Assembly (NCBI RefSeq): GCF_015686655.1
Contig: NZ_JADPMP010000014.1
Coordinates: 62,001 to 126,000, forward strand
DNA: 64,000 nucleotides
Direction: 5' to 3'
DNA from: Pontibacter sp. FD36
GTDB lineage: Bacteria > Bacteroidota > Bacteroidia > Cytophagales > Hymenobacteraceae
In this document: positions 33,687 through 43,282 of the stretch, piece after piece
How positions within the stretch are numbered: position 1 is the stretch's first letter
Layout of the letters: the number at the start of each line of letters is the position of its first letter
Translations under genes and position numbers: made by a program
Notes under the pieces: generated by a model
Told to the model about the DNA's origin: nothing
The model's database searches: none
The model's input: only the letters and a program-made list of their open reading frames with translations

Positions 33687-34688
33687 TTATCTGAATTTAG
33701 GTCTTCTTACACGTGGGTTCAGGATATAGTTCAGGCCTAAGCTTGTTTGGATGTACCAATCATTGTCAGAGCTGTTACCGCGTGTACGGTTACTGCTTGT
33801 ACCGTATGGACGAAGACGGCTGAAACCATTAGGCTCTGTAATCAGGTCATTTGTGAAGCCTGACTCAGCGCTTCTGTCAGAGAAGATTACAGAGGCATTG
33901 CGGTTGTCTACGCGGTTACCCTCGCTTAGCAGTACGTTTTTGTCTACGTGAGCTGTACTTACGTCATCCAGGTAGTCTGTAAAGGTGGCTCTCCAACCTA
34001 CCTCGAAGCTAAAGTCCCAGTTGCGGTCTAGCTTGTATCGTACACCAAGTCCAAAAGGAATGGCAATCTGTACGCGGCTGTAAGGGTCACTAACAGTACC
34101 CGGGTGATCTACGAACTGACCTTCTGTACCTAGTGGCTGTAGGGCATACCAGCCAGAAGGAATATCCTGATCAGCTGACAAACCTGGATGAGAGCCATTT
34201 TCATAATACGCTTTCGGGTTGTGGTGCATTACTGCCACACCAATGAAACCATAAGGCACGAAGTCCGGACGACGACGGTAGTAGTTACGGTTTTCAAAAA
34301 GGTCAATGATCGCTACAGCACTCAACTCTTTGATGTCATTGCGGAAAGACAGGTTACGTCTGTATCGGTCTATGTTCTCACCTTCATCAGGTCCGGCTGC
34401 CAGGGCATCGTCACCCGCAATGCGGTTCCAGTTGAAAGCCACACGCGAAGAAATACGCGGGAAGTGACGGTGCGTATAATTGATACCTACACTTGGACGA
34501 GTAGACTTTATGCGCATACTCGTAAAGTTTGGCTGAGGCACCAGGTCGCCGAAGTAGTTAGAAGCACCCAGCTGGATACCCACTGTGGAGTACTCCTTTC
34601 GCTTGGTAAAACGCTGTGCTTCAGCCTCTATGGCCACAGTGGTAAGCACAACAGTAAGTAATAAAAACAGCGTAGTAAATCTCTTCAT
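33687..34688 (-). CDS. DUF6089-type outer-membrane beta-barrel protein, first copy
   Basis: A 333-residue protein from the ATG at 34688. The signal peptide (FTTLFLLLTVVLTTVAIEAEAQ) precedes STVGIQLGASNYFGDLVPQP and a barrel-like remainder, with GVRYKLDRNWDFSFEVGWRATFTDYLDDVS matching the paralogue downstream. The C-terminus is rich in Arg and Asn (NRTRGNSSDNDW). The frame is open another 51 codons upstream, but that stretch is AT-rich, contains the promoter box at 34756-34763 and overlaps the nadK stop, so it is not coding. The two DUF6089 genes lie 47 bases apart. Confidence 0.85.
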   Translation of the reverse strand: MKRFTTLFLLLTVVLTTVAIEAEAQRFTKRKEYSTVGIQLGASNYFGDLVPQPNFTSMRIKSTRPSVGINYTHRHFPRISSRVAFNWNRIAGDDALAAGPDEGENIDRYRRNLSFRNDIKELSAVAIIDLFENRNYYRRRPDFVPYGFIGVAVMHHNPKAYYENGSHPGLSADQDIPSGWYALQPLGTEGQFVDHPGTVSDPYSRVQIAIPFGLGVRYKLDRNWDFSFEVGWRATFTDYLDDVSTAHVDKNVLLSEGNRVDNRNASVIFSDRSAESGFTNDLITEPNGFSRLRPYGTSSNRTRGNSSDNDWYIQTSLGLNYILNPRVRRPKFR

Positions 34689-34755
34689 AGCGAACCAATT
34701 TCTTTTTAAGCGTATTTCCGCAGGCTTATAATTCTTCCAAATTAAACCATTGTGA

Positions 34756-34763
34756 CAAAAATA
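34756..34763 (-). promoter_or_regulatory. -7 box for the DUF6089 gene pair
   Basis: The minus strand reads TATTTTTG (consensus TAnnTTTG) in an AT-rich gap, giving a leader of about 65 bases before the ATG at 34688. It suggests a new transcript start within the envelope block. Confidence 0.45.
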
Positions 34764-34812
34764 GAAATAATTTTCTGGTATAAAAATATGTATATTAAAT
34801 ATTGAATATAAT

Positions 34813-35700
34813 TTACCTAAAAATATTTGTTCTTTTATCAAGACCCCAGTTTAACTTGCCACGCAAGGTGGTCAGGAAGTTTACGTGATGCAGTTTGACA
34901 AGTCGTGCCACAAAATTCTCTCGTCGCACTGCTATCTGAACTGACATGTCTACTGGAACGGACCTTGAGTCGAGCGAGGCCAGGTATGTGCTGCTGCGCC
35001 CTTCTACTTCAAAAGAGATCACGCTCCGGTCTGACACAATCATGGGCCGCACATTCAGGTTGTGAGGGCATACGGGTGATATAACGAAATTGTTGGTCTG
35101 TGGCAATACCAAAGGACCGCCACAGCTAAGCGAATAGCCCGTCGATCCGGTTGGGGTGGCCACTACCAGCCCATCAGCCCAGTAAGTGTTCAGATACTCA
35201 CCATCTATATACGCATGTACAGCTATCATGGACGAGGAATCACGCTTTAGCAAACTGAATTCATTAAGCCCGAAGTTAATCCCATCAAAGATTTCCAGAT
35301 CAGAATCCACTCGGATCAATGCCCGGTCATCGAAGGTATAGTGTCCTTTGAAAAGGGCATCCAGCGCCAAGTTGATGCTGTCGTGAGCAATGGTAGCCAG
35401 GAAGCCGAGGCGGCCCGTGTTGATACCCAGAATCGGGATCTGGAGCGCCCCCACATAGGTGACAGTGTCCAGCAAAGTACCGTCGCCGCCCAGGCTCAGG
35501 ACAAAGTCTACTCCTTCCAGGCTATCTCCACGGGTGAAAGTAGGTATACTCCCGGGCAGGTTGATGCGATTCTGCAGAAACAGACTGAAATGCTCTACCA
35601 CCAGAATGTCGGCTTTACGGCGCTGCAGTTCGTCAAAGAGATTCTGAATAAACGGACCGTACTCTTCGTCAAAGGGTTTTCCCAGTATAGCTATCTTCAT
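34813..35700 (-). CDS. nadK: NAD kinase
   Basis: A 295-residue enzyme that phosphorylates NAD to NADP with ATP. It carries SLGGDGTLLDTV with the GGDG motif (residues about 70-82), GINTGRLGFLA, the NE-type segment GLNEFSLLKRD, and ADGLVVATPTGSTGYSLSCGGP of the glycine-rich C-terminal domain. Length fits the family. It starts 14 bases after the small BamA-like gene and lies in the conserved CBS-Omp85-NADK-porin-UppS-BamA order seen in Cytophagales. Confidence 0.95.
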   Translation of the reverse strand: MKIAILGKPFDEEYGPFIQNLFDELQRRKADILVVEHFSLFLQNRINLPGSIPTFTRGDSLEGVDFVLSLGGDGTLLDTVTYVGALQIPILGINTGRLGFLATIAHDSINLALDALFKGHYTFDDRALIRVDSDLEIFDGINFGLNEFSLLKRDSSSMIAVHAYIDGEYLNTYWADGLVVATPTGSTGYSLSCGGPLVLPQTNNFVISPVCPHNLNVRPMIVSDRSVISFEVEGRSSTYLASLDSRSVPVDMSVQIAVRRENFVARLVKLHHVNFLTTLRGKLNWGLDKRTNIFR

Positions 35701-35714
35701 ATATCTTCTTTTCG

Positions 35715-37103
35715 TTAAAAGGGGAAGCGGCCACTAAAGTATAAACCGCCATTTCCTTCGCGATTCAGGGTATACTCCGCCCGAAACACAAAGTCATAAA
35801 AGGTGACTAGGTGCAGTCCTGCTCCCGCTCCTGCCAGCAGCCGGTTAGCCAGCGGGTTGCCTTTATCAAATACATTGTCGGCTACGTAACCGGCGTCAGT
35901 AAAGACGTTGGCATACAGGGCCAATGGCACCTTGTTGAACTTAGGGCTCCGAATAAACTTCAGGTGCACCCCCTTGTGCTGAAAGAGCTCCCGGGTCAGT
36001 CCCTGCTTAAACAAGCCGAAGTGCTGCCCGCCAACCACCTGCAGCTCATATCCCCGCACCAGCGACCGAAAGCCAAGCGCCACATTATCAGCATAAGCAT
36101 AGCGGCGTGACAACCGGGCTTGCGCTTCACCACCCACAAAATAATAATATTTACCTGACAAATGGCGATAATCCACATACTTTGCACGCAGAGTTGTGAT
36201 AGGTGTTCCGTTTCCATTCACAAAAAATGTCTGCGCGGCTATAGCTTCAAAATAACTGCCGGTGAGCGGGTAAATAAAGGAATTGCGCTGGTTCACCACT
36301 TTCGACAACTCCACTCGCAGATACTGCCGATCATGACCACCATCACTGTAGTACACCGGATTGAGCGCTAATACAGTATCAGCCACCTGTTCTTTCACAT
36401 ACGTTAGTCGTATCCCTTCCTGCCGCTGTACACTCTGCCGGTGTGTAAGGCCAGTCGTGAGCAGGGTGCGCTGAATTGGCACGCCGCTCTCCTGCACAAA
36501 AAACCGCTGCCGGTTATTCAGTGTGCGGTAATCAATGGCACGGCTCCGGTAGTCGGCAACCCCGAAGTCCATACCTAGCTTATGCGTACGGCTGACGTAA
36601 GGCACCCGGTAGATAAACTCCAGCCGCTTGTTGAAGCCCTGCTGCAGTCTGACACGCACCTCTTCATTCCGTCCTCTGAAATTGCGCCTGATCAGGTTGA
36701 TTCCATAGTCGACACGCCCCCAGTCGCGGCGCTCAAGCCAGGCGTTGAAGTTGCGGTCAGCCAGGTCGAAGATAGGAATCGGGTACAAGTACCAGCGCTC
36801 CTGCATGGTATAGGTCACCGTCACCCGTCCTCCGAGGCAGGTATAGGTATAGCCTACCTCATGAAATAGACGCAGGTTGAACAGCCTTCTGCGATTCTCC
36901 TCCAACTTGGCTTCCAACTCAGCTGTAGCCACCGTATCGCCGGGAGAGATGTTGAGTTCGAAGAGGAGCATGCGGCTTTTGCTGACCTCGTTGCCCTTAA
37001 AGCCAATGCTGTCGATCACAACAGATTCGGTCAGGCAGGACTGCGCTGCCAAGGTATGGCAAAGCAAACTAAAACACAGCAGCAGGAAAGTGCGAAGGAT
37101 CAC
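35715..37103 (-). CDS. Short Omp85/BamA-TamA-family outer membrane protein
   Basis: A 462-residue protein with a signal peptide (FLLLCFSLLCHTLAAQ). One POTRA-like domain follows (VVIDSIGFKGNEVSKSRMLL, residues about 28-105), then a region predicted to form a barrel. The barrel ends in GGLYFSGRFPF, the aromatic C-terminal signal recognised by BamA. It is much shorter than BamA (one POTRA instead of five), so it is not the main assembly factor. It may be a TamA/TpsB-like translocation or insertion pore. The neighbours are the CBS protein and NAD kinase, with gaps of only 14 bases on both sides. Confidence 0.85.
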   Translation of the reverse strand: MILRTFLLLCFSLLCHTLAAQSCLTESVVIDSIGFKGNEVSKSRMLLFELNISPGDTVATAELEAKLEENRRRLFNLRLFHEVGYTYTCLGGRVTVTYTMQERWYLYPIPIFDLADRNFNAWLERRDWGRVDYGINLIRRNFRGRNEEVRVRLQQGFNKRLEFIYRVPYVSRTHKLGMDFGVADYRSRAIDYRTLNNRQRFFVQESGVPIQRTLLTTGLTHRQSVQRQEGIRLTYVKEQVADTVLALNPVYYSDGGHDRQYLRVELSKVVNQRNSFIYPLTGSYFEAIAAQTFFVNGNGTPITTLRAKYVDYRHLSGKYYYFVGGEAQARLSRRYAYADNVALGFRSLVRGYELQVVGGQHFGLFKQGLTRELFQHKGVHLKFIRSPKFNKVPLALYANVFTDAGYVADNVFDKGNPLANRLLAGAGAGLHLVTFYDFVFRAEYTLNREGNGGLYFSGRFPF

Positions 37104-37117
37104 GGACTGGGACAGGG

Positions 37118-37783
37118 CTATATGTCCAAGTACTTGAACAGCATATCCAGACGGTCACGACCAACGTCATATTTGGACCCGTCCTGGAATTGCGCTGTCA
37201 CCCGGTATTCAAATCGCTCGAGTGTGGCGATAATGCGCGTAAGATCGGTTGTATTGAGTTTAAGCGTCAGCTTGATATTGTAAGGGTCTACCTCGTCTGG
37301 CGATACATAGGCGCTCAGTATCTTGACATTCTCCTCCTCTATCAGGCGGCTGATCTGCCCCAGAGAATAGTCTCGCTCCTGCATGGTAAGCACCAGTATG
37401 CTGCCCTGCCCTTGCAAGGCCGACATCTGACCGAAAGCGGCCAGGGTGTCATTGATGGTGATAATGCCCATGTAGTCCTGCTCTTCGTCGAGCACGGGCA
37501 CAACCTGAATCTTGTTTTTGATGGCGGCCTCCATCACATCATAGAAATGCTGGTGGTGCATCACAAACACATCCTGGTACTCGAGTTTAACCTGTTCCAG
37601 TGTCTGGCTGCGGTCAGGGAGTTCGATCAGATTGGTTTCGGTGGCAAGCCCCATGTACTTGCGGTTGCGGGATACGGGTAGTTCGTTTACGCGGAACTCA
37701 TCCATCCATCGCAAGGCCTTGTCGACGGTGTCGTAAAGCTTAAGCGGCGGTATCATTTGGTTGATGAGTTCTTCTGCGATCAT
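37118..37783 (-). CDS. CBS-domain protein
   Basis: A 221-residue cytosolic protein with a pair of CBS domains: ELINQMIPPLKLYDTVDKAL with RVNELPVSRNRKYMGLA, and a second repeat ending VVPVLDEEQDYMGIITINDT. The C-terminal 80 residues resemble an ACT-like regulatory domain (LVLTMQERDYSLGQISRLIE). CBS pairs bind adenosyl ligands such as AMP or ATP, so it may be an energy sensor. Its target is unknown. It overlaps the upstream hydrolase stop by four bases (ATGA), giving translational coupling. Confidence 0.88.
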   Translation of the reverse strand: MIAEELINQMIPPLKLYDTVDKALRWMDEFRVNELPVSRNRKYMGLATETNLIELPDRSQTLEQVKLEYQDVFVMHHQHFYDVMEAAIKNKIQVVPVLDEEQDYMGIITINDTLAAFGQMSALQGQGSILVLTMQERDYSLGQISRLIEEENVKILSAYVSPDEVDPYNIKLTLKLNTTDLTRIIATLERFEYRVTAQFQDGSKYDVGRDRLDMLFKYLDI

Positions 37784-38556
37784 GTGGCTGTTTCCCTTGC
37801 TTCTGTTTTGGCCAAAAATTTATCTAAGATACTGTTAAACCGCTCCGGATGTTCCATCATGGGAGCATGTCCGCACTTGTCTATGAAGTAAAGCTGCGAG
37901 CCCGGCATCAGCCTGTTGAACTCGTGCGCAACAAGCGGCGGGGTGATCGTATCATTCAATCCCCATATCAACAACGTAGGCACCTTTATGTTTGTGATAT
38001 CCTTCGCCATATTATGCCGCTGAGCCGACTTGGCGATAGCGATAATGCGCAGGCACTTGGCATTGCTGTTAGTAATATCGAACACTTCGTCGACAAGCTC
38101 TTTCGTAGCTGTCTCCGGGCTGTAGAAGGTATACTCCACACGCTCTTTTACATACTCGTAGTTGCCACGCTTCGGGAACGATCCGCCCATGGAATCCTCA
38201 AACAAACCAGAGCTGCCGGTCAGCACCAAGCGCTTCACTTTGTTAGGGTTCTTCAAGGTATAGACCAATGCCACGTGCCCGCCCAGTGAGTTGCCCAGCA
38301 GTGTGAGGTCGCTCAGGTTCTTAAATTTAACAAAATCCTCGATGAAAGAAACCAGCCCGGGCACACCCGCTTTATGAAGCGCCATTTCATAGATAGGCAT
38401 CAGCGGAATAACCACACGGTAATTTTTAGAAAAATGGTCCACTACGCCGTTCCAGTTGCTAAGGGCTCCGAACAAGCCGTGCAGCAATAGTAGCACTTCT
38501 CCTTCTCCTTCGTCAATGTACTGAAATTCGCCTTCGTGTTTGATCTGTAGATCCAT
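37780..38556 (-). CDS. Alpha/beta hydrolase
   Basis: A 258-residue alpha/beta-hydrolase fold protein from the ATG at 38556, beginning MDLQIKHEGEFQYIDEGEGE. LLLHGLFGALSNWN holds the oxyanion-hole HG, LLGNSLGGHVAL the nucleophile elbow with Ser, and KCGHAPMMEHPERF the catalytic His. The substrate cannot be told from the sequence. The frame continues upstream into the pabA gene, but that part lacks family resemblance. It is coupled to the CBS gene. Confidence 0.88.
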   Translation of the reverse strand: MDLQIKHEGEFQYIDEGEGEVLLLLHGLFGALSNWNGVVDHFSKNYRVVIPLMPIYEMALHKAGVPGLVSFIEDFVKFKNLSDLTLLGNSLGGHVALVYTLKNPNKVKRLVLTGSSGLFEDSMGGSFPKRGNYEYVKERVEYTFYSPETATKELVDEVFDITNSNAKCLRIIAIAKSAQRHNMAKDITNIKVPTLLIWGLNDTITPPLVAHEFNRLMPGSQLYFIDKCGHAPMMEHPERFNSILDKFLAKTEARETAT

Positions 38557-38599
38557 TCCTGAAATTCGTAAAAGTAATGTGTTGTAAAAAATCCGGCTG

Positions 38600-39172
38600 C
38601 TACCGACCTGCAATATTAGCAATCCTAAGCCAATTTCGCAGCATATCGAGGCCATAAGTCGTGAGGGCGGCCTCCGGATGAAACTGCAGCGCATGCAGCG
38701 GCAGTGTGCTGTGCCTGAAGGCCATCAGCTCCCTTTCGGCTGTATACGCAAGCGGCACAATACTGTCAGGCCAATGTTTCAAAACAAGCGAATGGTAGCG
38801 TACAACGGGCATTTTAGAGGGCAGACCAGCGAACATCGGATCATCTTCGCAGCTGATCTCCGAGATTTTGCCGTGCATCGGTTTTATACCTTTGTCTAGC
38901 TGCGCTCCCAAAAACTCACCCAGCGCCTGATGCCCCAGGCAGATTCCCAGCATGGGCACTTTGTCATGGTAATGCCGGATCACGTCCATCATCACACCTG
39001 CCCGCTGCGGCTCTCCTGGCCCGGGTGACAACACAATGCCCTCAATCGGGAGCCCCTGTACCTCCTCCAACTTCACATCATTGCGCAGCACATGTACCTC
39101 CACCCCTAACTGACCGAAGTAGTCAACCAGGTTGTAGGTAAAGGAGTCAAAGTTGTCGAGCAGGAGCAGCAT
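38600..39172 (-). CDS. Anthranilate / aminodeoxychorismate synthase, glutamine amidotransferase subunit
   Basis: A 190-residue class I glutamine amidotransferase. The N-terminus DNFDSFTYNLVDYFGQLG and LSPGPGEP are family signatures. The nucleophile Cys is in GICLGHQALGEFLGA, and the His-Glu pair is in LQFHPEAALTTYG. It supplies ammonia to TrpE or PabB. No chorismate-binding partner gene is in the window, so PabA and TrpG cannot be distinguished, and a single protein may serve both. It lies 5 bases after cvpA. Confidence 0.92.
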   Translation of the reverse strand: MLLLLDNFDSFTYNLVDYFGQLGVEVHVLRNDVKLEEVQGLPIEGIVLSPGPGEPQRAGVMMDVIRHYHDKVPMLGICLGHQALGEFLGAQLDKGIKPMHGKISEISCEDDPMFAGLPSKMPVVRYHSLVLKHWPDSIVPLAYTAERELMAFRHSTLPLHALQFHPEAALTTYGLDMLRNWLRIANIAGR

Positions 39173-39177
39173 GCCAC

Positions 39178-39696
39178 CTAAAAATGCTCTTTCAGCGAAA
39201 GGAGCAATGATTTTATAAATGGCAGCACGTAACTCATCACACTGAGGGCATAGGGAGTCGTTTTGATCACGAAGGGGTATACCATAGAGCTGGCTGCTGT
39301 TTCAGGCGTGATGGCTATACCTGCCATCTCCGATACGTATAGCAACAGACTCAATGCCAAAGTCCATTTTAAAGCGCCTAGCAAGCCGCCCAGTATGTTG
39401 TCAAACAAACCAAAGGGAGTAAAGTCGATCACTTTTTTGAGCAGGATACCCAACACCCGCACCCCCAGAATAATAGCCACAAAGATGACCAGGAAAGTAA
39501 CGAAAGGCAGCAGACCACCGGCGTCGCCAATGTACTCTTTCATGATGGGCAGGCCGGAATCAAGCAGTTTGAGGCCAAGCAGGATGCCCAGAACAAGCGC
39601 AAAAAGCGAAATCAGTTCGAGCAAAAGGCCTTTGCGGAAGCCCATAAAGGCGCCGAACAGAATAGGTATAGCCAGAAAAATATCGAAGGTACTCAC
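39178..39696 (-). CDS. CvpA family membrane protein
   Basis: A 172-residue inner-membrane protein with four hydrophobic segments, including ILFGAFMGFRKGLLLELISLF and GLFDNILGGLLGALKWTLAL, matching the CvpA (colicin V production) family. Members affect envelope stress tolerance and secretion by an unclear mechanism. The start is a GTG at 39696 (GTG AGT ACC), since no better ATG is close. The stop lies 5 bases upstream of the pabA/trpG start. Confidence 0.88.
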   Translation of the reverse strand: MSTFDIFLAIPILFGAFMGFRKGLLLELISLFALVLGILLGLKLLDSGLPIMKEYIGDAGGLLPFVTFLVIFVAIILGVRVLGILLKKVIDFTPFGLFDNILGGLLGALKWTLALSLLLYVSEMAGIAITPETAASSMVYPFVIKTTPYALSVMSYVLPFIKSLLLSLKEHF

Positions 39697-39801
39697 GGGA
39701 TAAAAAATTAAAGGCAGAAGCGAACACCTGTCGCCCCTGCCTTCAAATATAATGTAATTGCTGCAGTCGCCCTAGTGTGGGGGCCGCAAAAAATCCAGCT
39801 G

Positions 39802-40263
39802 CTAAAAATCTGTGTTGTTAAGCAAATCACCCACGGCTTTAGAAATAGCGCGACCATCGGCCTGTCCGGCCAGTTCGCGGGAAGCGACACCCATCACTTT
39901 GCCGAGGTCAGACGGACCGGTTGCGCCTACTCGCTGTATAATGTCCAGCAGGCGAATGCGCAGGTCACCCTCATCCAGCTGCTTTGGCATATACTCTTCT
40001 ATTACGGCGAGCTCAGCTAACTCGACCTGCTCTAGGTCGGGGCGCTGCTGCTGGGCGTATACCTCCGCTGACTCGCGGCGTTGCTTGGCGGCTTTGGTGA
40101 GCAGTTTCAGCTCAGTATCCTCACTTAGACCATCGGTACCGCCCTTTTCGGTTTCAGCCAGCAGGATCTGGGATTTGATGCTGCGGAGTGCCTGTAAGCG
40201 GGCTTTGTCTTTAGCCAACATCGCCTGCTTGATATCGGCTTCAATGCGTTGTTTTAAACTCAT
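39802..40263 (-). CDS. GatB/YqeY domain-containing protein
   Basis: A 153-residue YqeY protein: an N-terminal helical bundle (MSLKQRIEADIKQAMLAKDK) and a C-terminal domain like the tRNA-binding tail of GatB (GKVMGVASRELAGQADGRAI). It probably binds tRNA or helps amidotransferases, but no firm function is established for the stand-alone form. It is the first gene of the long minus-strand envelope block; cvpA begins about 105 bases downstream. Confidence 0.9.
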   Translation of the reverse strand: MSLKQRIEADIKQAMLAKDKARLQALRSIKSQILLAETEKGGTDGLSEDTELKLLTKAAKQRRESAEVYAQQQRPDLEQVELAELAVIEEYMPKQLDEGDLRIRLLDIIQRVGATGPSDLGKVMGVASRELAGQADGRAISKAVGDLLNNTDF

Positions 40264-40429
40264 AGTTATATTGTTGATTGATTGTTTACAGTAAGTGATA
40301 CACCTCCTGCCTATACTTTATACACTACTACGGCCAAAGCCATAGGTTATCATCTTAAGCAAATTTCCACTAATTTAGTCTTTCCGTAAGCATACGTATC
40401 ACCAGCCTGCGGGCTACAACTCACATACC

Positions 40430-41143
40430 ATGACCAAACTCAGTGTAAATATAAACAAAATAGCCACACTGCGGAACGCCCGCGGCGGCGACAGACCAAA
40501 CGTTGTGCAGGCCGCTAAAGACTGCGAGCGATTCGGAGCCGAAGGCATCACCGTGCACCCACGCCCCGACGAGCGCCACATCCGCTACCGCGACGTGTAT
40601 GACCTGAAAGAGGTAGTGACCACCGAGTTTAACATTGAAGGCAACCCGACTCCTGATTTTCTGAAACTAGTAAAAGACGTGCGCCCTGCCCAGGTGACAC
40701 TCGTGCCGGATGCACCTGACGCCATCACTTCCAACGCCGGCTGGGACACACTCACGCACAAAGATTTCTTGACGGATGTGATCGGTGAGTTGAAGGAGCT
40801 AGGTATACGCACTTCTATTTTCGTGGACCCGGATGTACGCATGATCGAAGGCGCCTCTTTGGTAGGCACTGATCGGGTTGAGTTATACACGGAAGCCTAT
40901 GCCAAAGGCTACCCGACTAGTCCTGAAGAAGCAATACGGCCATACCTGGTAGCAGCCCGGAGAGCGCAGGATTTCGGCATCGGCCTCAACGCCGGCCACG
41001 ACCTTGACTTGGACAATCTGAAGTACCTGAAGGACACTCTGCCTGGCCTGTTGGAAGTAAGCATCGGGCATGCGCTCATCTGTGACGCGCTATACTTCGG
41101 GCTGGAGAACACCATCCAGCTATACCTGCGTCAACTCAAGTAG
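40430..41143 (+). CDS. pdxJ: Pyridoxine 5'-phosphate synthase
   Basis: A 237-residue TIM-barrel enzyme joining 1-deoxyxylulose 5-phosphate and 3-amino-2-oxopropyl phosphate to make pyridoxine 5'-phosphate. The N-terminus [20 protein letters not shown] and [19 protein letters not shown] with the active-site His are diagnostic, as are [13 protein letters not shown] and [12 protein letters not shown] near the C-terminus. Length is usual. It starts a tight plus-strand operon with mnmH (2 bases apart) and selD (4 bases further). The link between vitamin B6 and selenium genes may be only co-expression. Confidence 0.96.
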   Translation: MTKLSVNINKIATLRNARGGDRPNVVQAAKDCERFGAEGITVHPRPDERHIRYRDVYDLKEVVTTEFNIEGNPTPDFLKLVKDVRPAQVTLVPDAPDAITSNAGWDTLTHKDFLTDVIGELKELGIRTSIFVDPDVRMIEGASLVGTDRVELYTEAYAKGYPTSPEEAIRPYLVAARRAQDFGIGLNAGHDLDLDNLKYLKDTLPGLLEVSIGHALICDALYFGLENTIQLYLRQLK

Positions 41144-41145
41144 CC

Positions 41146-42174
41146 GTGATCAACAGCATCACCATAGAAGACTTTCTGCAGAAAGCGAAGCAGTTGCCCG
41201 TGCTGGATGCCCGCGCTCCCAAAGAGTATGCGATCGGACGTATACCACAGGCATTGAGCTTCCCTATTTTTTCGGATGAAGAGCGGGCTAAAGTAGGTAC
41301 TGCTTACAAACAACAGGGGCATGACCCGGCTGTGCTGATCGGACTCGACCTGTTTGGCCCCAAGATGTCAAAGCTTGTGCGGGAAGCAGAGAAACTGGCG
41401 CCAAGCAAAGAGCTACTCGTGCACTGCTGGCGCGGCGGTATGCGCAGTGGCGCCATGGCCTGGCTCCTCGACTTTGCCGGATTCCAGGTATACCTGTTGC
41501 AGGGCGGCTACAAGGCTTACCGCCACTACATGCACGAGCAGTTTGAGCGTGAGCGTCCATTGCTTATTATCAGCGGGAATACCGGCAGCGGTAAAACCGA
41601 CCTGCTCCCCTACCTGCAACAGCAGGGTCAACAGGTCATTGACCTTGAAGGGCTGGCAAGTCACAAAGGCTCTTCTTTTGGGAGTATCGGCATGGCGCCT
41701 CAGCCTAGTACCGAGCACTTTGAGAACCTGCTGGGTATGACCATGCTCGAGCTGGATGATCAGCAACCACTGTGGCTGGAAGACGAGAGCATCAGCATCG
41801 GTAAAGTACAGATGCCCAAGCCACTCTTTGATCATATGCAGCAGTCGCCTACCATTGTGCTCGAAGTACCCAAGACGCTGCGTATACAAAAGCTGGCCGA
41901 AGAGTACTGCCGCACTGATCCAGCCCTGTTGGAGTCGGCCATTCTCAGAATAAAAAAACGCCTAGGAGGGATGGCCACGAAAGAGGCAATTGAAGCCATC
42001 TCGACTGGCGACATGGAGAAAATGGTCGACATCGCCCTCACCTATTATGACAAGGCCTATACCTACGAACTAGCCAAAAAGCAGGAGGTGTTGCGGCTGC
42101 CCCTGGAAACTTTGAACCCGGAAGAGAACGCCCAACGCCTGATTAAATTTGCAACACAGCATCAGCTGATCTAA
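41146..42174 (+). CDS. mnmH: tRNA 2-selenouridine synthase
   Basis: A 342-residue enzyme (also SelU/YbbB) that replaces the sulfur of 2-thiouridine at the wobble position of certain tRNAs by selenium from selenophosphate. The N-terminal rhodanese domain has the catalytic Cys94 in [11 protein letters not shown], and the second domain has a P-loop GNTGSGKT (residues 144-151). The start is a GTG at 41146, two bases after the pdxJ stop. The selenophosphate source, SelD, is encoded next, so substrate and user are in one operon. Confidence 0.95.
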   Translation: MINSITIEDFLQKAKQLPVLDARAPKEYAIGRIPQALSFPIFSDEERAKVGTAYKQQGHDPAVLIGLDLFGPKMSKLVREAEKLAPSKELLVHCWRGGMRSGAMAWLLDFAGFQVYLLQGGYKAYRHYMHEQFERERPLLIISGNTGSGKTDLLPYLQQQGQQVIDLEGLASHKGSSFGSIGMAPQPSTEHFENLLGMTMLELDDQQPLWLEDESISIGKVQMPKPLFDHMQQSPTIVLEVPKTLRIQKLAEEYCRTDPALLESAILRIKKRLGGMATKEAIEAISTGDMEKMVDIALTYYDKAYTYELAKKQEVLRLPLETLNPEENAQRLIKFATQHQLI

Positions 42175-42178
42175 TACC

Positions 42179-43234
42179 ATGGAAGAAACTAGCATACAAG
42201 ACATAAAGCTTACCCAGTACAGCCACGGTGCTGGCTGTGGCTGCAAAATATCCCCTAAAGTGCTCGATAAGATCCTGCACACCAATATCCACTATCCCGA
42301 AAACGACAAGCTACTGGTTGGGAACAGCTCACGCGACGATGCCGCCGTGTATGACATTGGCAATGGTCGCGCCGTCATCAGCACCACTGACTTTTTCATG
42401 CCGATCGTGGATGACGCCTATGACTTTGGCCGTATCGCCTCCGCCAACGCCATTTCGGATGTATATGCCATGGGCGGTATACCTACCATGGCTATTGCCG
42501 TAATGGGCTGGCCGATTGACAAACTAGCCCCTGAGGTAGCCAAGCGTGTGATAGAAGGTAGCCGCAGCATCTGTCACGAAGCAGGTATACCATTGGCTGG
42601 TGGCCATAGCATCGACAGCCCCGAGCCGATCTTTGGCCTGGCCGTAACCGGTATGCTCGACATCCCGAACCTGAAGCGAAACGATACCGCCACTGCCGGT
42701 TGTGAGCTATACCTGACCAAGCCGCTCGGCGTAGGTATACTGACCACTGCTCAAAAGAAAGCCATCCTGAAACCAGAGCACGCGCACCTGGCACCACAGC
42801 AGATGATGCAGCTCAATAAGATTGGCTCAGACCTAGGACAGTTGACGCAGGTAGAAGCCATGACCGATGTAACCGGGTTTGGTCTGCTGGGCCATCTATC
42901 CGAAATGTGTGAAGGCAGCAACCTGACAGCTGAGGTGTACTTCGACAAGGTACCCGTTATAGCGGAGGCGTTAGAATACCTGGCGCATAAGGCTATACCT
43001 GGTGGTACGCACCGCAACTTCGACAGCTACGGTCACAAAATAGCCGAACTCACTCCAGACCAAAAGCACCTGCTCTGCGACCCACAAACCAGCGGAGGAC
43101 TATTAGTTGCTGTAGCCCCGGGCGGGCGCGAAGAAGTACTGCAGGTGTTTGAGAAGTATGGCTTGCAACTTCAGCCGCTCGGTATGCTGAAAGAGCGCGG
43201 CAGCGAAGAGAAGCTGATTCGGGTGGTATCATAA
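42179..43234 (+). CDS. selD: Selenide, water dikinase (cysteine form)
   Basis: A 351-residue PurM-like kinase making selenophosphate from selenide and ATP. The N-terminal active site GAGCGCKI has Cys20 and Lys23, equivalent to Cys17 and Lys20 of E. coli SelD, so this form uses cysteine rather than selenocysteine. [37 protein letters not shown] and [12 protein letters not shown] are family signatures. Only mnmH, not selA or selB, is nearby, so the likely use is selenouridine in tRNA. The stop of mnmH lies 4 bases before the ATG. Confidence 0.95.
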   Translation: MEETSIQDIKLTQYSHGAGCGCKISPKVLDKILHTNIHYPENDKLLVGNSSRDDAAVYDIGNGRAVISTTDFFMPIVDDAYDFGRIASANAISDVYAMGGIPTMAIAVMGWPIDKLAPEVAKRVIEGSRSICHEAGIPLAGGHSIDSPEPIFGLAVTGMLDIPNLKRNDTATAGCELYLTKPLGVGILTTAQKKAILKPEHAHLAPQQMMQLNKIGSDLGQLTQVEAMTDVTGFGLLGHLSEMCEGSNLTAEVYFDKVPVIAEALEYLAHKAIPGGTHRNFDSYGHKIAELTPDQKHLLCDPQTSGGLLVAVAPGGREEVLQVFEKYGLQLQPLGMLKERGSEEKLIRVVS

Positions 43235-43282
43235 TCTATTCCCTCCTTCTGCCGTAAGCTAAAAACTGACATTGACTGATAA

